Assembly: GCA_030593225.1 (NCBI GenBank) | Contig: JAUVHP010000004.1 | Location: 1 to 25,788 of the forward strand | Direction: 5' to 3' | DNA from: an archaeon | GTDB lineage: Archaea; Nanobdellota; Nanobdellia; Pacearchaeales; GW2011-AR1 | DNA length: 25,788 bases | Shown: piece after piece, positions 7,402-13,693 of the stretch | Position numbering within the stretch: the first letter of the stretch is position 1 | Layout of the letters: the number at the start of each line of letters is the position of its first letter | The notes under the pieces: generated by a model | Seen by the model: only the letters and a program-made list of their open reading frames with translations | Told to the model about the DNA's origin: nothing | The model's database searches: none | Made by a program: the position numbers and the translations under genes

Positions 7402-8062
7402 AGGATTTCAGAAAGGTAACCACCCTAAAACAGAATTCAAAAAAGGGCAACATTTTTCTGAAAAGCATAGAAAAAATATAGGTAAAGCACGTTTAGGGAA
7501 ACCATCTGGAATGAAAGATAGAAAAAAAGAAAATGGGAATTTTCCAGAACAATGTGGATTTAGAATTGGAAACCATCCAAAGTCAGAATTCAAAAAAGGA
7601 GAACCTTTACCAAAAGAAGTTATTATAAAGAGAATTGAAACAAGAAAGAAAAATGGCTGGTTTAAAAATCCCGAAGAAACTAAGAAAAAAATTAAAGCAG
7701 CACGGGCAAAACAAATTCTCCCCTTAAAAGACACAAAAATAGAACTAAAAATACAAAATTTCTTAAAACAATTAGGAATACCTTTCTTTACTCATAAATA
7801 TATTAAAATAAAGCATGGTTATCGATGTGATATTTTAATACCTTCTATGAATATGGTTATAGAAGCAGATGGAGATTATTGGCACGGAAATCCCACCCTA
7901 TATCCTAACCCAAATAATTGGCAACAAGAACATATTAATAGAGACAGGATTAGAACTATAGAATTGATTGCTAAAGGATTTAAAGTTTTAAGATTATGGG
8001 GATGTAATATTGATAAAATGGACTTAGATGATTTTAAAGATAGATTAAATTGGCTGATTTAA
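7385..8062 (+). CDS. Vsr-like homing endonuclease with NUMOD3 repeats
   Basis: A free-standing site-specific nuclease of 225 residues. Residues 1-110 carry repeated NUMOD3-type DNA-binding modules (GFQKGNHPKTEFKKG, GFRIGNHPKSEFKKG). Residues 117-210 match the Vsr/EDxHD nuclease fold: RCDILI with Asp149, VIEADGDYWHGNP with Glu160 and His167, then NRDRIRTIELIAKGFKVLRLWGC. This nuclease family is known from phage introns, inteins and fractured genes. Its last codons (RLNWLI) run into DNA that, in another frame, encodes the HD-domain remnant, so the ORF extends across the insertion boundary. Confidence 0.85.
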   Translation: MTRGIKGFQKGNHPKTEFKKGQHFSEKHRKNIGKARLGKPSGMKDRKKENGNFPEQCGFRIGNHPKSEFKKGEPLPKEVIIKRIETRKKNGWFKNPEETKKKIKAARAKQILPLKDTKIELKIQNFLKQLGIPFFTHKYIKIKHGYRCDILIPSMNMVIEADGDYWHGNPTLYPNPNNWQQEHINRDRIRTIELIAKGFKVLRLWGCNIDKMDLDDFKDRLNWLI

Positions 8063-8169
8063 AACATAACCTTTCTAATCTTAAAAAAGGGAATATGAGA
8101 GATAAATATATTTTAGCTCAATACTTTTTAGAAGAAAAATTAAAAAGAATGATTATAAAAAATGGATGA
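8044..8169 (+). pseudogene. HD-domain hydrolase, C-terminal fragment
   Basis: From the codon after TAG 8041-8043 this frame reads IKLADLKHNLSNLKKGNMRD and then KYILAQYFLEEKLKRM, which is the 'vKLADklhNls...kY..a...L' segment that ends the HD domain of RelA/SpoT/MESH1 proteins. The conserved Asp of KLAD is present. There is an internal ATG at 8095 that could allow a 24-residue product. It overlaps the endonuclease end by 19 bases and the next gene by 8. It is the second half of the gene begun at 7113. Confidence 0.7.
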
Positions 8170-8476
8170 CTTAGATAAAGCATATACTTTTTTATTAATC
8201 TCTCTGGTAGTTGGAATTATTGTATTCATAGTGGTTTATGTTATTCTTGATTTAAAAATCGCAACTTTCTTTTCAATAATATCATTTATTTTTGCATATG
8301 TGTATCTAATCTTTAAGGAGGAGAAAAAAGTGGAAATAAAAATAAAATGTAGTATCTGTGAAAAGAAAAGAAAAATTCTGCAAGACAAATTTAATAAAAA
8401 TCATGGGAAATGCACCAAGTGTAATGGATATGGTGAAATTAAAAATAATATTTTGGAGGTAAGTTGTTGGGCTTAA
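8162..8476 (+). CDS. Two-helix membrane protein with cytosolic zinc ribbon
   Basis: A 104-residue protein: hydrophobic helices at about residues 8-30 and 33-52, then a soluble domain with CSICEKK (about 62-65) and CTKCNGYGE (about 80-83), a C4 zinc site like DnaJ or rubredoxin knuckles. Inside the gene, AAGGAGG at 8318-8324 precedes an in-frame GTG at 8331, so a soluble ribbon-only product could be made; this is speculative. Membrane-anchored adaptor is the likely type; function unknown. Confidence 0.65.
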   Translation: MDDLDKAYTFLLISLVVGIIVFIVVYVILDLKIATFFSIISFIFAYVYLIFKEEKKVEIKIKCSICEKKRKILQDKFNKNHGKCTKCNGYGEIKNNILEVSCWA

Positions 8477-8507
8477 TGTTAGCTTTACTCATGAACTATA
8501 ATATAAA

Positions 8508-8702
8508 ATGAAAAAGAAATTTACAAATACACAAAAAATAATGACTTATACATTTATTGTATTTTTATTTATGATTGCTTATGTTATTGGAAACTTTTTA
8601 ATATTTGGATTTACAGATAGTAAACCTTGTGGTGAAAGTGAGGTTGTTTGGTGGAATTGGAGGACTACTATAAATTTAATATACTTTTTTCTGTCGCAAT
8701 AA
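8508..8702 (+). CDS. Small membrane protein
   Basis: A 64-residue protein with one strong hydrophobic helix (about residues 12-34, YTFIVFLFMIAYVIGNFLIFGF), a polar loop with a lone Cys, and a second weaker hydrophobic end (INLIYFFL). A 31-base gap separates it from the previous gene. The end overlaps another possible ORF in a different frame (8651-8746), so a frameshift near 8650 is possible. Confidence 0.55.
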   Translation: MKKKFTNTQKIMTYTFIVFLFMIAYVIGNFLIFGFTDSKPCGESEVVWWNWRTTINLIYFFLSQ

Positions 8703-8746
8703 TATCTAAATATATTGCTTGGAAATTAATGGGAGATAGATGGTAA
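8651..8746 (+). CDS. Possible GTG-start 31-residue protein, or frameshifted tail
   Basis: In another frame from the gene at 8508, GTG 8651 opens a 31-residue ORF with a hydrophobic helix (FNILFSVAIISKYIAWKLM) and a TAA close before the next gene. It fills an otherwise empty stretch. It may be a separate miniprotein or the true C-terminus of the 8508 gene after a frameshift. Confidence 0.3.
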   Translation: MELEDYYKFNILFSVAIISKYIAWKLMGDRW

Positions 8747-8754
8747 TTAATAAA

Positions 8755-9087
8755 ATGAAAAAAGAAAAATCAGACAGTTTAGAAAAAGAATTTAATGTAT
8801 TAAGAAAAAAATATATTGAACATTTAAACATGCCTAATAAACAACCTATTCAGGAATGGGAGAATAAAAGAAAAGACATTCACGAAGAAATATTTTTATT
8901 AAAAGGGATAACAAGAAATTCTAAAAAAGGAAAAGAGTTTAGCAAAATATTTGATGAAAGTATAGAATTGGAATTAAATAATTATAATGAAGTTTTCGCT
9001 AAAAGGATTAATAATTGTCAAACAAAAGAAGAAATGGATAAAGAAATTGCGACTTTAGAATTTCTTAAAAAATGGCAAAATAAATAA
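8755..9087 (+). CDS. Charged helical protein
   Basis: Start at ATG 8755, five codons inside the longest frame, since it follows the common AATAAAATG context. The 110-residue product is helical and highly charged (SLEKEFNVLRKKYIEHL, TKEEMDKEIATLEFLKKW), with no Cys pair. No family recognised. The next gene starts one base after its stop. Confidence 0.6.
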   Translation: MKKEKSDSLEKEFNVLRKKYIEHLNMPNKQPIQEWENKRKDIHEEIFLLKGITRNSKKGKEFSKIFDESIELELNNYNEVFAKRINNCQTKEEMDKEIATLEFLKKWQNK

Positions 9088-9088
9088 A

Positions 9089-9349
9089 ATGAAAAAAGAA
9101 GAAAATAAATCAACAATAATGAAGTGCCAACAAAAACAATGTTCATTTATGCAAGTAGGACATGGTTGTCAAAAGTGTTCTGTATGTGGCACTGAACCAT
9201 ATATGGTTAGTGAAACATGTCAAGAATGTTATGATTGTGAATATAAATCTGGACATTCAAGGTGGGGAGAAAATAATGATGGAGAGTTAAAAGATACAGA
9301 AGCAATTAAAAAGGAAAAAGAAAAACTATTAGTTCCTGCTTATGTTTAG
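9089..9349 (+). CDS. Cysteine-rich zinc protein
   Basis: An 86-residue protein with eight or nine Cys in the first half: MKCQQKQCSFMQVGHGCQKCSVCGTEP, then ETCQECYDCEYKSGH. The repeated CxxC pairs would bind one or two zinc ions. The C-terminal third is charged. No family recognised; a redox or iron-sulfur role is possible, but the pattern is more like zinc knuckles. Confidence 0.6.
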   Translation: MKKEENKSTIMKCQQKQCSFMQVGHGCQKCSVCGTEPYMVSETCQECYDCEYKSGHSRWGENNDGELKDTEAIKKEKEKLLVPAYV

Positions 9350-9350
9350 A

Positions 9351-9995
9351 ATGGACAAGGAAGCACTAAAACTACATTTGAAATATTTTGATAATGAGAT
9401 AAGATTAGAAGGAGATAGAATTGATAATTGTGAAGAATATAAATTATTTAGTGATAAAATTACTAATCTTTACAAAGAACAGAGCGAAAAAAGTAGAGAA
9501 TTAAAAAAGATAGAAAAAAGTATAACACTAAAATATGTAAAAGAATTAGATGGGGGATATTCATTTAGTTGTCATTTTAAACCTAACCAAATTAAATCAT
9601 CTGTTAAAAGAGGAATTAAAAAAGGATTATCTATAAAAAGTATTTCTTGTGTAAATCAATTTGATATTAAGAATATAGTTAATGAACTTATTAAAATAGA
9701 TTTAGATGCAGTAAAAAACCAAACAGATAAAATTAGAAAAGATAATTCAGAAATTAGTAAGGAAATTAAAGAAAATATAGAAAATAGAGAAAATTTAAGA
9801 AAACACATAGATATTCTTTGCGATAAAAAAAAAGCAATATACAACAAATTACATAAAAAAGAATTTGATTTAGAGAAAAAAAGAGAGAAGATTAGTAAAG
9901 ATTTTAGAAATAAAGTTAAAAATCACCTTCCAAAGTATATAGATAAAATAAAAAAAGAAGTAGAAAGAGAATTAATCTTAGATAACTTAAAATAA
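9351..9995 (+). CDS. Coiled-coil protein ending in ILDNLK
   Basis: Start at ATG 9351, one base after the previous TAG. The 214-residue product has helices flanking a short beta-rich centre (YVKELDGGYSFSCHFKP, about residues 61-77) and then a long coiled coil (about 115-205). The end ERELILDNLK matches the recurrent terminal peptide. Function unknown; the shape is like phage scaffolding or nucleic-acid-binding coiled-coil proteins, without further support. Confidence 0.6.
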   Translation: MDKEALKLHLKYFDNEIRLEGDRIDNCEEYKLFSDKITNLYKEQSEKSRELKKIEKSITLKYVKELDGGYSFSCHFKPNQIKSSVKRGIKKGLSIKSISCVNQFDIKNIVNELIKIDLDAVKNQTDKIRKDNSEISKEIKENIENRENLRKHIDILCDKKKAIYNKLHKKEFDLEKKREKISKDFRNKVKNHLPKYIDKIKKEVERELILDNLK

Positions 9996-10226
9996 ATGGA
10001 AATTATAAAATCTAAAAGAGTTTGTAAATGTAAAAAATGTGGAAAACAAATAGACGGCAAATATAAAGTTGAGAGGTCATATGGCTGGCATTCTACAACA
10101 CATGATTATTATCACTTATCTTGCTACTTACCTTATCTTAAAAAGAAATTAGAAGATGCTAAAAATGATATTCAAAAATTTAAGAAAAACAAATTCAAAA
10201 AAACGATGATTTTAGAAAAATTATGA
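9996..10226 (+). CDS. PARP-type-like zinc finger protein
   Basis: A 76-residue protein that starts directly after the previous TAA. CKCKKCGKQIDGKYKV...WHSTTHDYYHLSC has the CxxC...HxxC layout and aromatic spacing of a PARP-type zinc finger, which binds DNA ends or breaks. A basic helix follows (KKKLEDAKNDIQKFKKNK), and the end MILEKL is the recurrent terminal peptide. Its stop TGA opens the 25-nt heptad repeat. DNA binding is inferred from the finger. Confidence 0.6.
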   Translation: MEIIKSKRVCKCKKCGKQIDGKYKVERSYGWHSTTHDYYHLSCYLPYLKKKLEDAKNDIQKFKKNKFKKTMILEKL

Positions 10227-10249
10227 CGGCTAAACGCTAATGGCTAAAT
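10225..10249. repeat. 25-nt dispersed repeat, copy 1 (three GCTAANN heptads)
   Basis: The 25 bases are identical to 23478-23502. The core is three tandem heptads: GCTAAAC (10229-10235), GCTAATG (10236-10242) and GCTAAAT (10243-10249). Both copies lie at the stop codon of a gene whose protein ends in IL[ED]KL. Iteron-like spacing suggests a protein-binding site. Confidence 0.85.
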
Positions 10250-10283
10250 AAAGAAGTAACTACTGAATTAAAATTTTTAATTA

Positions 10284-10341
10284 TTTTTTGCTTATTTATA
10301 TATGCCTTTGATTTTTTTGTATCTGGAAATAAAATAATAAA
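10284..10341 (+). promoter_or_regulatory. Promoter and leader, copy A
   Basis: A region from TTTTTTGC to the start codon at 10342 closely matches 12946-13004. It includes a TATA-like TTTATATAT (10295-10303), a run of T, and GTATCTGGAA before AATAAAATAATAAA. TATA placement predicts transcription from about 10320-10325 and a leader of about 20 bases without a Shine-Dalgarno. It follows a non-coding gap of about 115 bases, so it should begin a new operon. Confidence 0.65.
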
Positions 10342-10779
10342 ATGAAATTAATAAGTAAAAAAGATTACCCAAAAGAGATAACTATAAGTTTAGAAAAATA
10401 TAAAGCAGATAAGAAAATAAATACTAAATGCTTTGTAGCCCATAATTATGTTCAATTTGAAGAAAATAATTATATGGAAGATATTAAGGGTGATGGTTAT
10501 TATTTAAAACAAAAAATTCAGATACCAATAGCTACTATGATTAAGTTACTTGAAAAACTTAACACTTGCCCTCATCTACAAAATGAACACTTAAAAAATA
10601 AAAATTATCTATGTGATGAACAAGTAGTGGAATTTGCAGAGTGGCATTTTTCTGATAATATTAAAGACCAACAAAGGTTTTTATATATGATTAGAGACAA
10701 AGATGAGAAAGAATGGTTAGAAATACCAAAAGGTGCTTGGAGTGAAAATAAATTAGAAATATTAAAAAGATTAAATTAA
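10342..10779 (+). CDS. Unknown 145-residue protein, first gene after promoter A
   Basis: Soluble protein with Lys-rich start (MKLISKKDYPKEITISLEKY), Cys and His scattered (CPHLQNEH at about 74-81) and an aromatic segment (FAEWHFSDNIKDQQRFLYMI). The end, KLEILKRLN, is the recurrent terminal peptide. It is the first gene behind the duplicated promoter. No family recognised. Confidence 0.65.
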   Translation: MKLISKKDYPKEITISLEKYKADKKINTKCFVAHNYVQFEENNYMEDIKGDGYYLKQKIQIPIATMIKLLEKLNTCPHLQNEHLKNKNYLCDEQVVEFAEWHFSDNIKDQQRFLYMIRDKDEKEWLEIPKGAWSENKLEILKRLN

Positions 10780-10780
10780 A

Positions 10781-11134
10781 ATGGGTGCAATAGATTTATA
10801 TGATGAAAAATGGGGTTGGGACAAAAGTGGTAAACGCAATAGAACAATAATATATAATGGATTATCCCCTACAAAAACTTTTCTAAAACATCTTACATTT
10901 ACAAAATCTATAAAGAAATTTGTATGCCATATATGTGGAAGTAAAAAACCTAAAAATACAAGATATGTTGGTGATTCTTGGAGAAGAATATGTATGGATT
11001 GTTCTAGTGAATGGTGTTGCAATAGCATTGAGAGTCTAAAAAAGATGATAAAATTAATAGAAGAAACTAAAATGAATTTGAAAAAAAATGGAAAAGATTG
11101 GAAAAAAGAAATGATTATAGGTGCTCTAAGTTAG
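10781..11134 (+). CDS. Zinc-ribbon protein
   Basis: A 117-residue protein with CHICGSKKP (about residues 49-52) and CMDCSSEWCC (about 71-74), a C4 ribbon with 18 residues between pairs. The aromatic start (YDEKWGWDKSGKRNR) and helical basic tail (KKMIKLIEETKMNLKKN) flank it. It starts one base after the previous stop. Likely nucleic-acid or protein binding; function unknown. Confidence 0.65.
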   Translation: MGAIDLYDEKWGWDKSGKRNRTIIYNGLSPTKTFLKHLTFTKSIKKFVCHICGSKKPKNTRYVGDSWRRICMDCSSEWCCNSIESLKKMIKLIEETKMNLKKNGKDWKKEMIIGALS

Positions 11135-11135
11135 A

Positions 11136-11528
11136 ATGCAAAAAGTAAATAAAAACACTCCCTTAAACAAAGGAGATATAATATTATTAAAACCAATAGA
11201 AAATTCAGTTGAAAATTCTATGAAAACATTTGTTGGTTCATTAAGAGATTATGGCAATAAAAAATCTTTTAGTGGGTGCATGGAACAATTATTTGTTCAT
11301 TATAAAATATCTGGTAATATAACAAAATTTAATCGTCCATTTGTATTTGCTTGGTATAAAGGAAAATTCCTTGCATTAGCAGGGTTAGGTCAAAGAGAAG
11401 AATATGGAATATATTGTTATATTGAAATATATAAATTAGATAAAAAAGAATATAAAAATTTTGTAACAACAGATAAACAATATAAAAAATATCAATTAAA
11501 AGAAAAAATGTGTGATAAATTAGTTTAA
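11136..11528 (+). CDS. Unknown beta-rich 130-residue protein
   Basis: Begins MQKVNKNTPLNKGDIILLKP, with alternating hydrophobic strands (FVFAWYKGKFLALAGLG, GIYCYIEIYKL) that suggest a small beta-barrel, SH3- or OB-like fold. No catalytic motif is seen. It lies between two 'stop-A-ATG' junctions in the operon behind promoter A. Confidence 0.6.
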   Translation: MQKVNKNTPLNKGDIILLKPIENSVENSMKTFVGSLRDYGNKKSFSGCMEQLFVHYKISGNITKFNRPFVFAWYKGKFLALAGLGQREEYGIYCYIEIYKLDKKEYKNFVTTDKQYKKYQLKEKMCDKLV

Positions 11529-11529
11529 A

Positions 11530-12021
11530 ATGGGAGCAGATTTTATATTTCAGTATGTAGTTATAAAAAAAGGAACTGAAGAAGAAGCAAAAAAGAAAGT
11601 TCTTAAAGCAATAAAAGAATTTAATATTCCTGAACTCAGTAAAGATAAAAAATATAATAAAGAAAAGATATTGAATAAATTAAGTAATGATAAAAGCGAA
11701 AATTATAAACAATTCGTTGAGTTTTGGGAGGATTATGGAGATATTAATGATAATGGTGAACCTGTAGAAGAAAGTGAAAATAAACCATTTAATGAGGAAG
11801 TTATAAGTGAAGGTAGAGCAAAAGATGTTATGGTTAATATTGTTGAAGAATTTTTTGGATGTTTAGGTTATAGAGATATAGGTTGTCTTGAAAGAAATGG
11901 TGAATTAATATATTTAACTGGTGGGATGTCCCACGGAGACAATCCAACGGATAGCTGTGACACATTTAATCAATTTAATTTATTACCACAATCAATTTTA
12001 AAAAAAGGGGATATGGAATAA
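11530..12021 (+). CDS. Unknown protein with GGMSHGDNPTD motif
   Basis: A 163-residue acidic protein. The start MGADFIFQYVVIKKG and the segment LIYLTGGMSHGDNPTDSCDTFNQFNLLP (split here as GGMSHGDNPTDSCD) resemble an uncharacterised family of phage and bacterial proteins with 'GGMSxGDxPTD' near the C-terminus. That match is from memory. It pairs with the next gene, which also begins MG and has a similar size. Confidence 0.6.
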   Translation: MGADFIFQYVVIKKGTEEEAKKKVLKAIKEFNIPELSKDKKYNKEKILNKLSNDKSENYKQFVEFWEDYGDINDNGEPVEESENKPFNEEVISEGRAKDVMVNIVEEFFGCLGYRDIGCLERNGELIYLTGGMSHGDNPTDSCDTFNQFNLLPQSILKKGDME

Positions 12022-12022
12022 A

Positions 12023-12454
12023 ATGGGACAAGGAAATTACTTAGCAATAATATATGGAATAACTGATATAGAAGATAGTCATTTATCAGAAAAGAAAAAA
12101 GATAAGTTTATTGATGAACTTTATGAATTATCTGAAAATATTCCGGATGAAGGAAGCTATGGTATAAATACAAGTTATGAATCAAAAGACAATTATGTTG
12201 GATTATTTGTAGCTTTATCAGATAAATGGTTAGCAAATTGGGATGGAGTTGGGTATATGGAAGATGTTCCAGTAAGAAATATGGAAGAAAAAGTTAATAA
12301 GAAATTCAAAAAAGAATATGATAAAGCTAAAGAGTTCTGGGAAAAGAAAGTTCAACCAATAATGGATAAATATAAAATAAAAAGATTTTGTTATAAAACT
12401 CAAAATTATATTAATGCTTTTCCAGAATTAGATATAATTAAAGATTGGGATTAA
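12023..12454 (+). CDS. Unknown 143-residue protein
   Basis: Starts MGQGNYLAIIYGITDIEDSH, then a helix, a beta-rich middle (DNYVGLFVALSDKWLANWDG) and a charged helix (VNKKFKKEYDKAKEFWEKKV). An alpha/beta fold is likely. It follows the GGMSHGD gene by one base, which suggests joint function. No family recognised. Confidence 0.6.
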   Translation: MGQGNYLAIIYGITDIEDSHLSEKKKDKFIDELYELSENIPDEGSYGINTSYESKDNYVGLFVALSDKWLANWDGVGYMEDVPVRNMEEKVNKKFKKEYDKAKEFWEKKVQPIMDKYKIKRFCYKTQNYINAFPELDIIKDWD

Positions 12455-12457
12455 AAA

Positions 12458-12829
12458 ATGAGAGATACAAAAAAAGAAATAAAACATATAAATAACAAAC
12501 TTATTACCTTATTTAAACATGGTGTTGATATATATTCAATAAATCATAATTTAGCTGAATCTATGAAGATAATCTACATAGAAGAAGAAACTATCAATAA
12601 TAAAGGCGACTATATTTATTTTGTTGCGAGATATAATTTTGGAAGAAATCCAGTTAGACACTGCACTCGTGACTTCTTAAAAGATGGGAATGATAAAGTA
12701 TTTTTTAATAAAAATGATGCTTGGGAATATTTAAAGAACAAAGTAGCTACAAGATTACAAACAATATATAAATTTATGATAGAAGACGAAAAAAGAGAAA
12801 ATGACAAAATTAAAGAAAGAGTGGAATAA
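12458..12829 (+). CDS. Unknown 123-residue protein
   Basis: Helical start (KKEIKHINNKLITLFKHGVD), a beta segment with MKIIYIEEETINNKGDYIYF and a helical end rich in Lys and Glu (FMIEDEKRENDKIKERVE). One Cys in RHCTRDFL. Three bases separate it from the previous gene. The next gene starts inside its last 29 bases. No family recognised. Confidence 0.6.
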   Translation: MRDTKKEIKHINNKLITLFKHGVDIYSINHNLAESMKIIYIEEETINNKGDYIYFVARYNFGRNPVRHCTRDFLKDGNDKVFFNKNDAWEYLKNKVATRLQTIYKFMIEDEKRENDKIKERVE

Positions 12830-12935
12830 GATATTAGATGATATCTTTGCACTAAATCAAAAGGCAGTCAAAGAAGACGATGAAGAAATTAAGTCTAAGA
12901 CATGCTACATATTAGATATATACGCAGAAGATTAG
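12801..12935 (+). CDS. Small acidic helical protein
   Basis: A 44-residue ORF starting MTKLKKEWNKILDDIFALN and ending YILDIYAED. It overlaps the upstream gene by 29 bases in a different frame and is the last gene before the promoter copy B. The N-terminal helix again carries an ILDD-type motif. No family recognised. Confidence 0.5.
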   Translation: MTKLKKEWNKILDDIFALNQKAVKEDDEEIKSKTCYILDIYAED

Positions 12936-12945
12936 AAAATCCAAA

Positions 12946-13004
12946 TTTTTTGCTTACTTATATAGGTTCTTGATTTTTTTGTATCTGGAACTAAAATAAT
13001 AAAA
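12946..13004 (+). promoter_or_regulatory. Promoter and leader, copy B
   Basis: Matches the copy at 10284 at most positions: TTTTTTGCTTA, a TTATATAGG TATA-like box (12958-12966), the T-run, GTATCTGGAA and AAAATAATAAA before ATG 13005. The conserved part extends into the predicted leader, so a shared operator or leader function is possible besides the core promoter. Confidence 0.65.
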
Positions 13005-13187
13005 ATGGAAATAACTGAAGAACAACTTTCAACATTGTGCATGGCATTCCATAAATGGTTTAGGGTTGCAGATTGTATAAATAAAGCAGACGTAGATATG
13101 TATAATGCTATCTCTAAATTGGATGGAGAAGAATATGCTCAAGCAATGATTGATTCATTAAATGAAATAGGAATCACTAAAGAATAA
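13005..13187 (+). CDS. Small helical protein, first gene after promoter B
   Basis: A 60-residue acidic protein: MEITEEQLSTLCMAFHKWFR, VADCINKADVDMYNAI, EEYAQAMIDSLNEIG. It looks like a compact three-helix domain with two Cys. It opens the operon that leads to the MoxR ATPase. No family recognised. Confidence 0.55.
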   Translation: MEITEEQLSTLCMAFHKWFRVADCINKADVDMYNAISKLDGEEYAQAMIDSLNEIGITKE

Positions 13188-13191
13188 TAAA

Positions 13192-13623
13192 ATGGAAAAA
13201 GATAAAGTTCATAATCTTAAAGAAATGTCTATTGATGAACATAAAGATATGAAAAAAACAAAAATGGAAAAAGAAATAAATAATTGTTATAAATGTGGAT
13301 TTCAAGGAGAAATAGGTATTAATCTCTTTAAACATAATGACCATGAACATGGAGAAATTCTTGTGTGTGTAAGATGTCACGGAGAAAAACATGAGGATAA
13401 AGGAATAAAAGAACAAATTGAGGAGATTATTAATTATCTTGAACATGATGAAGACAAACACTTTTGGGAAAATTGCACATGTGAAGTAGATGGAACAGAA
13501 AAATCAAATCCAAGTCATTGTAAATGTGAAGCAAATAAAGACCATATTTATAGAACAATTATTAATGTTAAAGATTGGCTTGAAAGTCCATCTTGCCCAT
13601 TGGTTGATGAGGAGGAATTATAA
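13192..13623 (+). CDS. Cys/His-rich zinc protein
   Basis: A 143-residue protein. CYKCGFQGE (about residues 32-35) and CVRCHGEKHE (about 62-65) form a C4 or C3H zinc site with a His-rich loop (KHNDHEHGE), which recalls a degenerate HNH or treble-clef fold without clear catalytic spacing. A second Cys cluster (CTCEVDGTEKSNPSHCKCE) lies at about residues 100-118. It lies two genes upstream of the MoxR ATPase. Function unknown. Confidence 0.6.
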   Translation: MEKDKVHNLKEMSIDEHKDMKKTKMEKEINNCYKCGFQGEIGINLFKHNDHEHGEILVCVRCHGEKHEDKGIKEQIEEIINYLEHDEDKHFWENCTCEVDGTEKSNPSHCKCEANKDHIYRTIINVKDWLESPSCPLVDEEEL

Positions 13624-13624
13624 T

Positions 13625-13693
13625 ATGAAAATCAAATTTAGTTTAACTAAAAAGGACATAATCACAAAGGAGGTGAAATTAAAATCGTGTTAA
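13625..13693 (+). CDS. Possible 22-residue leader ORF
   Basis: ATG 13625 opens MKIKFSLTKKDIITKEVKLKSC, which overlaps the GTG start of the ATPase gene and contains its Shine-Dalgarno sequence. It may be a coupling leader or a chance ORF. Confidence 0.25.
   Translation: MKIKFSLTKKDIITKEVKLKSC
13668..13676 (+). promoter_or_regulatory. Strong Shine-Dalgarno for the GTG start of the MoxR gene
   Basis: AGGAGGTGA lies ten bases before GTG 13687. It is the only full anti-16S match seen in the window, where most genes lack a ribosome binding site. It decides the GTG start, since the next in-frame ATG (residue 24) falls within the predicted AAA+ core. Confidence 0.8.

Noticed and set aside
7200..8043. 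Group I or II intron in the HD gene
   Set aside because: I could not recognise conserved intron core elements by eye, the cassette has its own promoter and a second gene, and too much HD sequence is missing for simple splicing to restore a protein.
7273..8062. Toxin-antitoxin pair (AbrB-like antitoxin with nuclease toxin)
   Set aside because: The second gene has NUMOD3 repeats and Vsr-type motifs of homing nucleases, and its position within a broken gene fits homing better than a toxin.
10250..10283. tRNA or small structured RNA in the gap before promoter A
   Set aside because: The stretch is short and AT-rich, with no cloverleaf or stable stem visible.
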